This document shows, in pieces, positions 18,066 through 26,273 of a stretch of 64,000 nucleotides of DNA. Each line of letters begins with the position of its first letter. Position 1 is the first letter of the stretch. The notes below the pieces were generated by a model. That model worked only from the letters and a program-made list of their open reading frames with translations. It ran no database searches and was not told the DNA's origin. The DNA comes from an uncultured Caulobacter sp. (GTDB lineage Bacteria; Pseudomonadota; Alphaproteobacteria; Caulobacterales; Caulobacteraceae): NCBI RefSeq assembly GCF_947036865.1, contig NZ_CAMQSF010000001.1, positions 124,001 through 188,000 of the forward strand, given 5' to 3'. The position numbers and the translations under genes are program-made.

Positions 18066-20468
18066 ATGAAATTCACCCTGTCCTGGCTCAAGGACCACCT
18101 TGAGACCACCGCCGCCGTCCCCGAGATCGTCGCGGCCATGACCATGGCCGGGCTCGAGGTCGAGCACGTCACCGATCCGGCGACCAAGCTGGCGCCGTTC
18201 ACGGTCGCCAAGATCGTCGAGGCCGTGCAGCATCCCAACGCCGACCGCCTGCGGGTCTGCCAGGTCGACACCGTCGACGGCCGCAAGGAGATCGTCTGCG
18301 GCGCGCCGAACGCCCGCGCCGGCCTGACCACCATCTACGCTCCGATCGGCGCCTACGTGCCCGGCCTGGGCGTGACCCTGGTCGAGAAGCCCGTTCGCGG
18401 CGTCGTCTCGAACGGCATGCTCTGCTCGGCCGCCGAGCTGGAATACGCCACCGAGAGCGACGGCATCATGGAGCTGCCCGACAGTCTCGCCGTCGGCACG
18501 CCGGCCGTCGATGCCCTGGGCCTGGAAGCGGTCATCGACTTCGAGGTCACCCCCAACCGCCCCGACTGGCTGGGCGTCGCCGGCATCGCCCGCGACCTGG
18601 CCGCCGCCGGCGTCGGCACGCTGAAGGACCTGTCGATCGCGCCGGTCGCCGGGACGTATCCCTGCCCGATCACCGTCAAGGTCGACGGCGAGGCCTGCCC
18701 GGTGTTCGCCGGCCGCCTGATCAAGGGCGTCAGGAACGGCCCCTCGCCCAAGTGGCTGCAGGACCGCCTGACCGCGATCGGCCTGCGTCCGATCAACGCC
18801 CTCGTGGACGTCACCAACCTGATCTCCTACGACCGCGCTCGGCCGCTGCACGTCTATGACGCGGCCAAGCTGGCGGGGAGCGAGATCGTGACGCGCCTGG
18901 GCCGCCACGGCGTCAACGGCGACGAGCACCTGATCGCGCTGGACGGCAAGACCTACGAGCTGACCCCCGACATGTGCGTGATCGCCGACGCGAACGGCGA
19001 GCGCCCGATCGGCCTGGGCGGCGTCATGGGCGGCGAGAGCACCGGCTGCGCGGAGGAGACCGTCGACGTCTTCATCGAGAGCGCCTGGTTCGAGCCGATC
19101 CGCATCGCCCAGACGGGCCGGACCACCGGCATCGCCAGCGACGCCCAGTATCGCTTCGCCCGCACGGTCGACACCGGCTCGGTCGTTCCGGGGCTGGAGT
19201 TGGCCACCAAGCTGATCCTGGAGCTGTGCGGCGGGGAGCCGTCCGAGATCGTCGTCGCCGGCGAGGCTCCGGCCGCGCCGAAGGGCTTTCCCTTCGACCC
19301 GGCCTATGTCGAGCAGCTGTCGGGCCTGGCCGTGTCGCCCGAGCGCACGCGCCAGATCCTGGTCGCCCTGGGCTTCGCGGTGAGCGGCGACGGCGCGTCC
19401 TGGACCGTGACCCCGCCGACCTTCCGCCGCGACGTCGAGGGCAAGGCCGATCTCGTCGAGGAGGTCGCCCGCATCGCCGGCTACGGCGCCCTGCCCTCGA
19501 CCGCCCTGCCGGAGGTTCCGCGCGCCGTCGGCGGCGTGCTGACGACCAAGCAGGCTCGCGCCCGCATGGCCCGCCGCGCCCTGGCGGCCGCCGGCTATGC
19601 CGAAGCCGTGAGCTTCAGCTTCACCAGCCGCGAGACCGCCCGGCTGTTCGGCGGCGGTCAGGACGCACTGGTGCTGGCCAATCCGATCGCCTCGGAGCTG
19701 GACTGCATGCGCCCGTCGCTGCTGCCCAACCTGATCGAGGCCGCCGGCCGCAACGCCCGCCAGGGCTTCCCGGACGCGGCCCTGTTCGAGATCGGCCCGA
19801 CCTTCCACGGCGATCAGCCGGGCGACCAGCGCACCGTCGTGGCCGCGATCATCGCGCCCCACGCCCCGCGCGGCTGGGACAAGGCCAAGCAGGACGACGT
19901 CTTCACGATCAAGGCCGACCTGCTGGCCCTGCTGGAGGAACTGGGCGCGCCGGTCGCCTCGCTGCAGACGGCGCAGGGGACCGCCTCGTCCTGGTGGCAC
20001 CCGGGCCGCTCGGCGCGCCTGCAGTTGGGCCCCAAGGCGGTGATGGCCGAGTTCGGCGAGCTCCACCCGGCCGTGCTGAAGGCCATGGACGTCGCCGGCC
20101 CCATCTACGGCTTCGAGATCACCCTGGAGGCGGTCCCCGAGCCGAAGAAGAAGGCGATCAAGACCCGTCCGGCCTTCTCGCCCTCGGCCCTGATGCCGCT
20201 GACCCGCGACTTCGCCTTCGTGGTGGAGAAGGCCAAGGCCGCCGGCGATCTGGTCAAGGCCGCCGCCGGCGCCGACAAGGCGCTGATCGCGGCCGCCCGC
20301 GTGTTCGACGTCTATGAGGGCCCCGGCGTGCCGGAGGGCTTCAAGTCGGTCGCGCTGGAGGTCGTGGTCCAGCCGCGCGAGGCGACCCTGACCGAGGCCG
20401 AGATCGACGCCCTGTCGGCCAAGGTCGTCGCCGCGGTCGAGAAGGCCGGCGGCAAGCTGCGGGGGTAA
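18066..20468 (+). CDS. pheT: Phenylalanine--tRNA ligase beta subunit
   Basis: An 800-residue beta chain in full bacterial form. The N-terminal B1/tRNA-binding OB domain ([20 protein letters not shown]) is followed by B3/B4 editing domains, B5 with [20 protein letters not shown] motifs, the pseudo-catalytic core ([13 protein letters not shown]), and a C-terminal ferredoxin-like anticodon domain ([12 protein letters not shown]...GFKSVALEV). It assembles with PheS and edits mischarged Tyr-tRNA-Phe. Length and domain order are normal. A repeat element begins 3 bases after the stop. Confidence 0.97.
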   Translation: MKFTLSWLKDHLETTAAVPEIVAAMTMAGLEVEHVTDPATKLAPFTVAKIVEAVQHPNADRLRVCQVDTVDGRKEIVCGAPNARAGLTTIYAPIGAYVPGLGVTLVEKPVRGVVSNGMLCSAAELEYATESDGIMELPDSLAVGTPAVDALGLEAVIDFEVTPNRPDWLGVAGIARDLAAAGVGTLKDLSIAPVAGTYPCPITVKVDGEACPVFAGRLIKGVRNGPSPKWLQDRLTAIGLRPINALVDVTNLISYDRARPLHVYDAAKLAGSEIVTRLGRHGVNGDEHLIALDGKTYELTPDMCVIADANGERPIGLGGVMGGESTGCAEETVDVFIESAWFEPIRIAQTGRTTGIASDAQYRFARTVDTGSVVPGLELATKLILELCGGEPSEIVVAGEAPAAPKGFPFDPAYVEQLSGLAVSPERTRQILVALGFAVSGDGASWTVTPPTFRRDVEGKADLVEEVARIAGYGALPSTALPEVPRAVGGVLTTKQARARMARRALAAAGYAEAVSFSFTSRETARLFGGGQDALVLANPIASELDCMRPSLLPNLIEAAGRNARQGFPDAALFEIGPTFHGDQPGDQRTVVAAIIAPHAPRGWDKAKQDDVFTIKADLLALLEELGAPVASLQTAQGTASSWWHPGRSARLQLGPKAVMAEFGELHPAVLKAMDVAGPIYGFEITLEAVPEPKKKAIKTRPAFSPSALMPLTRDFAFVVEKAKAAGDLVKAAAGADKALIAAARVFDVYEGPGVPEGFKSVALEVVVQPREATLTEAEIDALSAKVVAAVEKAGGKLRG

Positions 20469-20470
20469 GC

Positions 20471-20614
20471 TCCTTCTCCCCTTGCGGGAGAAGGTGGCGG
20501 CCGTCAGGCCGACGGATGAGGGGTCGCGCAGGCGGCCCCTTTTTCGCGTTCGGACGGGGTGTTCAACCCCTCATCCGGCCCTCCGGGCCACCTTCTCCCG
20601 CAAGGGGAGAAGGG
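20471..20614. repeat. Large inverted-repeat element after pheT
   Basis: The left arm contains CTTCTCCCCTTGCGGGAGAA then CGGATGAGGGGT. The right arm is its inverse, ACCCCTCATCCGG then TTCTCCCGCAAGGGGAGAAG. The ends are nearly perfect over about 45 bp, with a GC-rich middle and an internal CCCCTTTTT that could terminate transcription. A single arm of the same family is found at 32718-32767. Confidence 0.8.
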
Positions 20615-20766
20615 GCGGCATTGCTCAAGCTTTGAGCATTCGGTCCCGATCGGGCCAAATCCTGCCTTCCGCCGCGACCGATCGCCCCTTGGGGCGGCAA
20701 GACCTTGCGCAACGCTAAACCCCGCGCTACCTGTAAGACGCGCTAACGGATTTTCATCGCTTCCAC

Positions 20767-20916
20767 ATGCAATCGACCTTCGCCTTCGCCGCCTTCGTGA
20801 CCACCGGCCTCGCCGCCGTGGGCGCGATGTCGTGCGCCGTGGCGATGTGGAACATGATTAATCAGATTAAAACCGTGCCAATCCGGACGGGGCAAAATCG
20901 GCGCAAGCAGCGGTAG
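20767..20916 (+). CDS. Small membrane protein candidate (49 aa)
   Basis: The frame encodes a 49-residue peptide: a hydrophobic segment TFAFAAFVTTGLAAVGAMSC with MNMINQ-like junction and a basic tail ending NRRKQR. This is one transmembrane helix with a positively charged C-terminus. An intrinsic terminator begins about 45 bases after the stop, which supports a real transcript. The ribosome site is weak and no family is recognised, so this is a candidate only. Confidence 0.45.
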   Translation: MQSTFAFAAFVTTGLAAVGAMSCAVAMWNMINQIKTVPIRTGQNRRKQR

Positions 20917-20961
20917 GAACCCTACCCAAGACCCAAGCCGAAGGATCGCGAGATCTCCAAA

Positions 20962-20990
20962 AAGCCCCGCTCCCACGAGCGGGGTTTTTT
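20962..20990 (+). terminator. Intrinsic terminator after the 49-aa gene
   Basis: CCCCGCTC (20965-20972) pairs with GAGCGGGG (20977-20984) around a CCAC loop, followed by six T and preceded by AAA. It is a textbook terminator on the plus strand. Confidence 0.88.
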
Positions 20991-21041
20991 GTTGCGCGGT
21001 TCCTCGGTCCTCCAAGCCTCTTAAAGCCAAGGACCACTTCG

Positions 21042-21338
21042 ATGAGCTACCTGCCCTCCCCACCCGCCTTCCATAGCGACGCCGACGGCGTCACCGTCCA
21101 CCAGCTGCTGCTGGCCGCGCAGGACGCGCCCAGCGCGCTCGATGCCGTCCGCCAGGGCCTGGCCGACAGCGGCGCCGAGCTGTGCGGCCTGACGCTGAAG
21201 CCCGTCGGCCAGATCGTCGAGGCCTCGCTGAAGGTCCGCCACCTGGGCGATCAGGCCGCCCGCCTCTTGGCCCGCGATCTGGCCGCCTGGCCGGGCGTCA
21301 CCTCGGCCTCGGTAGAGCACCAGTGGGTGCGCCCGTGA
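21042..21338 (+). CDS. Uncharacterised small protein (98 aa), ACT-like
   Basis: A 98-residue protein starting MSYLPSPPAFHSDADG. Its beta-alpha-beta pattern, HQLLLAAQDAPSALDAVRQGL then LCGLTLKPVGQIVEASLKVR, resembles a compact ACT or ferredoxin-like regulatory fold. The stop overlaps the GTG of the next gene (GTGA), and the two proteins share size and pattern, so they may be paired subunits or tandem duplicates. No function recognised. Confidence 0.6.
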   Translation: MSYLPSPPAFHSDADGVTVHQLLLAAQDAPSALDAVRQGLADSGAELCGLTLKPVGQIVEASLKVRHLGDQAARLLARDLAAWPGVTSASVEHQWVRP

Positions 21339-21622
21339 GCCTGGCGGAGGACCTCAAACCGGAAGAAGGCTCTTTTGCCTCTTTTGGGCGCCGCCTCTTC
21401 CTCGTCACCGCCGACGACACGCCCGAGGCCCTGATGCGGGTGCTGGGCGTGGCCAGCGTCCAGCAGGCCCGCCTGCGCGCCCTGTCCGCCGCTCCCGAGG
21501 GCCCTCATCTGGCCATTCGCCTCGAGATCGACGACCAGGGCGACGCCCGGGCCGAGGCGCTGGCCTCGCGCCTCTCGGCCTGTCCCAGCGTGCGCGGCGT
21601 CGGTTTCGGCTGGCGCGCGTAA
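21335..21622 (+). CDS. Uncharacterised small protein (95 aa), partner of upstream gene
   Basis: It starts at the GTG that overlaps the upstream TGA, giving 95 residues: RLFLVTADDTPEALMRVLGV then HLAIRLEIDDQGDARAEALA and SVRGVGFGWRA. This is again a small alpha/beta pattern similar to an ACT domain. The overlap argues for coupled synthesis and probably a heteromer with the 98-aa protein. Any ligand or role is unknown. msrA follows 55 bases downstream. Confidence 0.6.
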   Translation: MSLAEDLKPEEGSFASFGRRLFLVTADDTPEALMRVLGVASVQQARLRALSAAPEGPHLAIRLEIDDQGDARAEALASRLSACPSVRGVGFGWRA

Positions 21623-21676
21623 CCGTTCGCCGGTTTCGTGCGTATCTGGATCGAACGTCCCTCGCTGGAAACCCCG

Positions 21677-22264
21677 ATGCGCCGCTTCCTTCTCCTGATC
21701 GCCGCCGCCTTCGCCCTGTTCGGCGTCTCCAGCGCGTTGGCCGCGCCGAAGACCGAGACCGCCATCTTCGCCGGCGGCTGCTTCTGGTGCATGGAGCACG
21801 ACATGGGCGGCGTCCCCGGCGTGCTGAAGGTCGAGAGCGGCTATACCGGCGGCCACGTGAAGAACCCGACCTACCAGGACGTCACCAGCGAACAGAGCGG
21901 CCACTACGAGTCGGTCCGCGTCACCTACGACCCGGCCAAGCTGGACTATGGCTTTCTGCTGTATCGCTACTGGAAGCTGGTCGATCCCACCGATGACGGC
22001 GGCCAGTTCTGCGACCGCGGCCCGTCCTATCGGCCGGCCGTCTTCGTCACCCCCGCCCAGCGCCCGATCGCCGAGAAATCCCGCGCCGAGGCCGCCAAGC
22101 GCCTGAAGACCGGGACGATGAAGGCCCAGATCCTGCCGGTGCAGACCTTCTACCCGGCCGAGGAATACCACCGCGACTACGCTAAGCGACACGCGCTGGA
22201 CTACAACCTCTATCGCACCGGCTGCGGCCGCGACGCACGCCTGCGGGCGGTGTGGGGCGGCTGA
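21677..22264 (+). CDS. msrA: Peptide-methionine (S)-S-oxide reductase, exported
   Basis: MsrA repairs oxidised methionine (the S-sulfoxide) in proteins. The catalytic motif GGCFWC is present with Cys35 as the nucleophile, followed by GVLKVESGYTGG, the YQDVTSEQSGHYESV substrate pocket and the YHRDYAKRH tail. From the ATG at 21677 the protein has a signal peptide (RRFLLLIAAAFALFGVSSALAA), so this copy should work in the periplasm. An in-frame GTG at 21638 would place 13 extra residues before the signal and is less likely. No MsrB domain or gene is adjacent. Confidence 0.93.
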   Translation: MRRFLLLIAAAFALFGVSSALAAPKTETAIFAGGCFWCMEHDMGGVPGVLKVESGYTGGHVKNPTYQDVTSEQSGHYESVRVTYDPAKLDYGFLLYRYWKLVDPTDDGGQFCDRGPSYRPAVFVTPAQRPIAEKSRAEAAKRLKTGTMKAQILPVQTFYPAEEYHRDYAKRHALDYNLYRTGCGRDARLRAVWGG

Positions 22265-22340
22265 GTTTCCACTCAACCTCGCCTAGACTCCGCCTCAATC
22301 CCGTGATGTTTTACCCCTGTAAACACACGGGAGGACGTCG

Positions 22341-23720
22341 ATGCACCGCCGCGCTCTGTTGGCCACGGCCAGCCTGCTGCTGATCCCGCTCGCGGCGCGC
22401 GCGGAAGGGCGCGAGGTCTCCGTCACCATCTATAATTCGAACCTGGCCCTGGTCGAGGACGCCCGCCCGCTGGACCTGAAGGCCGGCCGCCAGAAGCTGG
22501 AGTTCAAGGACGTCTCGGCGGCGATCCGTCCCGAGACGGTCAGCCTGTCCGCCCCCGGCGTCACCATCCTGGAGCAGAACTTCGACTACGATCTGCTGAC
22601 CCCCGACAAGCTGATGGAGAAGGCGGTCGGCCAGCAGGTCAGGATCGTTCGCACCAATCCCGGCGACGGCAAGGAAACCACCGAGGTCGCCACGGTCCTG
22701 GCCGCCAACGAGGGCGTCGTCTTGAAGATCGGCGATCGGATCGAGGTGCTGCGCGACGACGGCGTCCCGACCCGCGTGATCTTCGACAAGGTGCCCGAGA
22801 CCCTGCGCGCCCGCCCCACGCTGTCGGTCAATGTCGAGGCCGCCGGCGCGGGTCCGCGCCAGGCCAAGCTCAGCTATCTGACCTCGGGCCTGTCGTGGAA
22901 AGCCGACTATGTCGCCCTGTTCGACGAGGCCAGGGGCGCGCTGGATCTGCAGGGGTGGATCACGCTGTCGAACACCTCGGGCACGGCGTTCGAGAACGCC
23001 AGGACCCAGTTGGTGGCCGGCGAGGTCAATCAACTCTCGCAGAACAACGGTTATCGGCCGCCCCGTCGCGGCGTTTCGAGCGTGACCAGCGCCGGAACCG
23101 AAAGCGGGAGCGGCGAGCGGGTCGCCGATTACTACCTCTATCCCCTGCCCGAACGGACCACGATCGCCGCCAACCAGAACAAGCAGGTCGGCTTCCTGTC
23201 GGCCCAGGGCGTGGCGGCCAAGAAGGTCTACGAAGTGCGCGAGGGCTGGTTCGCCAGCCAGGCCGAACCCGTGAAGGCCGTCGTCGCCATCCAGTTCAGC
23301 AACGGCAAGCTGGCGGGCCTGGGCAGCCAGCTGCCCGCCGGGACGATGCGGGTCTATATGCGCGACGCGGCCGGCGACCCTAAGTTCGTCGGCGAGAACG
23401 CCATCGGCCACACGCCGGCCGGTTCGGAACTGTCGATCAAGACCGGCGAGGCCTTCGACGTCTCCAGCCAGGCGACCCTGGTCAGCGAGACCAGGGTCTC
23501 GAAGACCCGCTCGCGCTACGGGATGAAGTACCTGCTGCGCAACGCCAAGGACCAGCCGGTCACCGTCGAGTTGCGCCAGGGCGGTCTCTGGCGCGACGGC
23601 GAGGTCAAGGCCGAGAGCCTGAAGAGCCGCCGCGTCGACGCCCGAACCCTGGGCTGGAGCGTGCCGGTGCCGGCCAACGGCGAGACGACTCTGACCTTCA
23701 CGGTCGAGACGGGGTGGTGA
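22341..23720 (+). CDS. DUF4139 domain exported protein
   Basis: A 459-residue protein with a signal peptide (ending PLAARAEG). Beta-rich throughout, it shows VTIYNSNLALVEDARPLDLK at the start, LSYLTSGLSWKADYVALFDE with GWITLSNTSGTAFENARTQL in the centre and LPERTTIAANQNKQVGFL, the pattern of DUF4139 proteins. The family is widespread in Gram-negative envelopes but uncharacterised. A GGGAGG ribosome site lies before the ATG. A diverged paralogue follows immediately, overlapping by a few bases, so this is a tandem duplication in one operon. Confidence 0.78.
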   Translation: MHRRALLATASLLLIPLAARAEGREVSVTIYNSNLALVEDARPLDLKAGRQKLEFKDVSAAIRPETVSLSAPGVTILEQNFDYDLLTPDKLMEKAVGQQVRIVRTNPGDGKETTEVATVLAANEGVVLKIGDRIEVLRDDGVPTRVIFDKVPETLRARPTLSVNVEAAGAGPRQAKLSYLTSGLSWKADYVALFDEARGALDLQGWITLSNTSGTAFENARTQLVAGEVNQLSQNNGYRPPRRGVSSVTSAGTESGSGERVADYYLYPLPERTTIAANQNKQVGFLSAQGVAAKKVYEVREGWFASQAEPVKAVVAIQFSNGKLAGLGSQLPAGTMRVYMRDAAGDPKFVGENAIGHTPAGSELSIKTGEAFDVSSQATLVSETRVSKTRSRYGMKYLLRNAKDQPVTVELRQGGLWRDGEVKAESLKSRRVDARTLGWSVPVPANGETTLTFTVETGW

Positions 23721-25369
23721 TCCTTTTTCACCGATCATCCCCGCGAAAGCGGGGACCCAAGCTGAACTCGACTGGCCAGCGCCTTTCGAGACTGGCCGCC
23801 GCATGGGTCCCCGCTTTCGCGGGGATAACCGGATGGGGTTTGGCCCACGCCGCCACCATCGCCTCCCCCGCCCCCGAGAAGGTCGCCATCACCCTCTATC
23901 GCGACGGCGACGGCCCCTTCCAGGCGCTCGGCGACTGGGAACGCCAGCAGGCCAAGGAGAAGGGCCTGATCCTGGTCACCGAGACCCGGACGGTGGACCT
24001 GCCGGCCGGCCGCCACGTGATCCGCTTCGACGGCGTCGCCGAGGGGCTGATCCCGCAGAGCGCGGCGGTCGAGGGCCTGCCGGGCAAGGCTGTCGAGCGG
24101 AACTACGACTACGCTCTCCTAAGCCCCGGAACCCTGGTCGAACGGTCGCTGGGCCAGCCGATCAAGGTGACGCGCACCAACCGCAAGACCGGCCGCCAGC
24201 AGACGGTGGACGCCACCCTGCTGCAAGGCCCCGACGGCCTGATGGTCCGCACCGCCGAGGGCGTCGAGGCGCTGGGCTGCTCGGGTGGTCCGGAGCGGCT
24301 GATCCTGGACCACGTCCCGGATGGCCTGACCGACAAGCCCAGCCTCTCGACCGTGGTCGACGTCCCCGCGCCCACCCGCGCCAAGCTGACCGTCTCGTAC
24401 CTGGCGCTCGGCGTGAACTGGCAAGCCGACTATGTCGCGCGCATCCATCCGGACGGAAAGCGGCTGGACCTGACGGGGTGGCTGACCCTGGTCAACAGCG
24501 GCGGCAGTCAGTTCGCCGACGCGCCGACCCAGGCGGTCGCCGGCAGGCTGGCGCGCGAGCCGGTCGCCGTCGAACGCGGCGAGGCCAAGCGGATCGACCG
24601 CGCCTGCTGGCCGATGGACACCACGCACCATGGTCATCCCGCCGAACCGCCGCCGCCACCGCCGCCGCCCGCGCCGATGCTGGCGATGCCGCCGCTGGCC
24701 AACGCGCGCCGTTCGGATGTCGAGGAGATCATGGTCACCGGCTCGCGCGCCAAGCTGGCCGAGCAGTCGAACCTCGGCGACTACAAGCTTTACACCCTGC
24801 CCGAGCCGGTCACCCTGAACCCGCGCCAGACCAAGCAGGTGGCCTTCCTCGACCAGAAGGACGTGGCGTTCCAGCGGCTCTACGTCGTCGAGATCAACGC
24901 GTGGAACACGCTGAACGACGCCTTCCTGACGCCGGCGGTGACGCTGCGCCTGGAGAACAAGGCCGCCGCCGGCCTCGGCAAGCCCCTGCCCTCCGGCGCG
25001 CTGTCCGCCATCGAGACCGTCGAGGGTCGCCCGACCTTCGCCGGCGAGCAGAAGGTGCGCGACGTGGCGATCGGCGAGCCACTCGACCTCGTGATCGGCC
25101 AGGCGATGGACGTCCTGATCCGCCCGCGCCTGGTCGAGGACCACAAGCTGACGAAGGGCCGCGTCCGGCGGGTCTACGAGGTGGATCTCTCGAACGCCAA
25201 GACCATCCCCGTCACGGTGGAGCTGCGCCAGAACCCGAACCTGCCGTCGTTCAAGGTCGTCGCCGAGCCCCAGAAGCACGACATCCGCCAGGGCCAGGTC
25301 GCCTGGCGCGTGACCGTGCCGGCCAGCCAGGCCAGCACGTTTCGCTACGCCATCGAATACGGCGGCTGA
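23714..25369 (+). CDS. DUF4139 paralogue with repeat-derived N-terminus
   Basis: A protein of up to 551 residues, paralogous to its upstream neighbour: VAITLYRDGDGPFQ, LTVSYLALGVNWQADYVARI, GWLTLVNSGGSQFADAPTQ and LPEPVTLNPRQTKQVAFL align with it. There is a Pro-rich linker (AEPPPPPPPPAPM) near residue 310. The only in-frame start in reach (GTG 23714) makes the first 40 residues a translation of the inverted-repeat element at 23734-23827 (RSSPRKRGPKL...WVPAFAGITG), followed by WGLAHAA. That stretch is basic then hydrophobic and ends in AHAA, so it may serve as the signal peptide. The start is therefore uncertain. Confidence 0.7.
   Translation: MVILFHRSSPRKRGPKLNSTGQRLSRLAAAWVPAFAGITGWGLAHAATIASPAPEKVAITLYRDGDGPFQALGDWERQQAKEKGLILVTETRTVDLPAGRHVIRFDGVAEGLIPQSAAVEGLPGKAVERNYDYALLSPGTLVERSLGQPIKVTRTNRKTGRQQTVDATLLQGPDGLMVRTAEGVEALGCSGGPERLILDHVPDGLTDKPSLSTVVDVPAPTRAKLTVSYLALGVNWQADYVARIHPDGKRLDLTGWLTLVNSGGSQFADAPTQAVAGRLAREPVAVERGEAKRIDRACWPMDTTHHGHPAEPPPPPPPPAPMLAMPPLANARRSDVEEIMVTGSRAKLAEQSNLGDYKLYTLPEPVTLNPRQTKQVAFLDQKDVAFQRLYVVEINAWNTLNDAFLTPAVTLRLENKAAAGLGKPLPSGALSAIETVEGRPTFAGEQKVRDVAIGEPLDLVIGQAMDVLIRPRLVEDHKLTKGRVRRVYEVDLSNAKTIPVTVELRQNPNLPSFKVVAEPQKHDIRQGQVAWRVTVPASQASTFRYAIEYGG
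23734..23827. repeat. Inverted-repeat element overlapping the second DUF4139 gene
   Basis: It is the same family as the copy at 16711. The left end is ATCATCCCCGCGAAAGCGGG and the right end is GGTCCCCGCTTTCGCGGGGA, nearly perfect inversions. It lies inside the open frame of the downstream DUF4139 gene and supplies its N-terminal codons. Confidence 0.85.
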
Positions 25370-25404
25370 GCCCCCTTCCTCCTCGATGGGGGAAGGGCAT
25401 AAGC

Positions 25405-26112
25405 CTAGAATGGCAGCGTGCGGCGTTTGCGGCTGTAGCCGAGGTAGCCGATATTGGCGCCCAGCCGCAGGCCGACGCCGGCGCGGATCGGGGCCAGGGT
25501 GATGGTGTCGGCCTTCTGGTAGTTCACGCCCAGGCCGCCGATCAGATAGGCGCTGCCCTCCACGCCGGGGAAGCGGCGGAAGATGGCGTCCGGATACTGC
25601 AGGTCATAGCACAGGGTGAAGACGCGGCTGGCGTTGCCGCCCCAATCCCAACCGATCGACGGGCCCTGCCAGAACACCTCCAGCGTCGGCCGGCCCTTCA
25701 TATAGAGGAGGCCCCGGCCGTAGCGCAGGCCCGCGATGAAGGCGCCCGAGCCCTCCTCGCCGGCGATATAGGCGGTGGGCTGGCCCTTGTCCTTGAAGAT
25801 CTTCTCGATCGCCGCCCCGGCGCTCTCGGCGGTGACGCCGAGAAAGTCCGAGGTCGCGCGGATCATCTCGTCGGCCGAATAGGTCTGGACGTGGCCGGTG
25901 TCGTAGGCCGGCGTATTGCCGTTCGAGGCGGGCGCCGGCGACGGCGGCGGCGGCATCGAGGCGGCCGGGTCGCTCGCGGCCGGGCGCGCCGGTTCGATGG
26001 GCTGTGGCGGCGGCAGCTGCTCGCTGTAGCGGCTCTGGCGCGCGAGGGCCTCGCCGGCCACGCTGGTCAGGCCGACGGCGGCGCCCGAGAGGATCAGCTT
26101 GCGACGGTCCAT
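25405..26112 (-). CDS. eipA: DUF1134 envelope protein, EipA-like
   Basis: A 235-residue exported protein. A signal peptide (MDRRKLILSGAAVGLTSVAG, cleaved near EALARQ) and a Pro-rich linker precede a DUF1134 domain from about residue 80: TYSADEMIRATSDFLGVTAE, LYMKGRPTLEVFWQGPSIGW, and a Gly-rich beta tail GVNYQKADTITLAPIRAGVG. In Brucella the DUF1134 protein EipA is a periplasmic beta-barrel needed for envelope integrity, and its gene is directly activated by CtrA. A perfect CtrA box lies 71 bases upstream here, which supports the orthology. It is divergent from lepA. Confidence 0.82.
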   Translation of the reverse strand: MDRRKLILSGAAVGLTSVAGEALARQSRYSEQLPPPQPIEPARPAASDPAASMPPPPSPAPASNGNTPAYDTGHVQTYSADEMIRATSDFLGVTAESAGAAIEKIFKDKGQPTAYIAGEEGSGAFIAGLRYGRGLLYMKGRPTLEVFWQGPSIGWDWGGNASRVFTLCYDLQYPDAIFRRFPGVEGSAYLIGGLGVNYQKADTITLAPIRAGVGLRLGANIGYLGYSRKRRTLPF

Positions 26113-26182
26113 GTCAGGGCCTCCCGATCAGTTTCGTTGCAACACTGTTGCAGGCCATTGAGACCGGTTTGCGACCCCAAGC

Positions 26183-26197
26183 TTAACGAGGCGTTAA
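26183..26197. promoter_or_regulatory. CtrA box (TTAA-N7-TTAA) between eipA and lepA
   Basis: TTAACGAGGCGTTAA is an exact match to the full CtrA recognition sequence. It lies 71 bp upstream of the eipA start and 77 bp upstream of the lepA start, so it could act on either. The known CtrA control of eipA in Brucella favours eipA. Confidence 0.7.
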
Positions 26198-26273
26198 GGC
26201 CGCGCGACACGTCGCCGCCCGCCAGGGCGCTCTGCCCCTCGCGAAGCGGGCCAAATGTGCTATGCGCAGCCCC

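Noticed and set aside
20858..20870. TTAA-N5-TTAA considered as a CtrA site
   Set aside because: The spacer is five bases, not seven, and it lies inside the small coding frame at 20767-20916.
16711..23827. Recurring short palindromes considered as a CRISPR array
   Set aside because: Copies are kilobases apart and each is an inverted pair, with no regular direct repeats or spacers and no cas genes.
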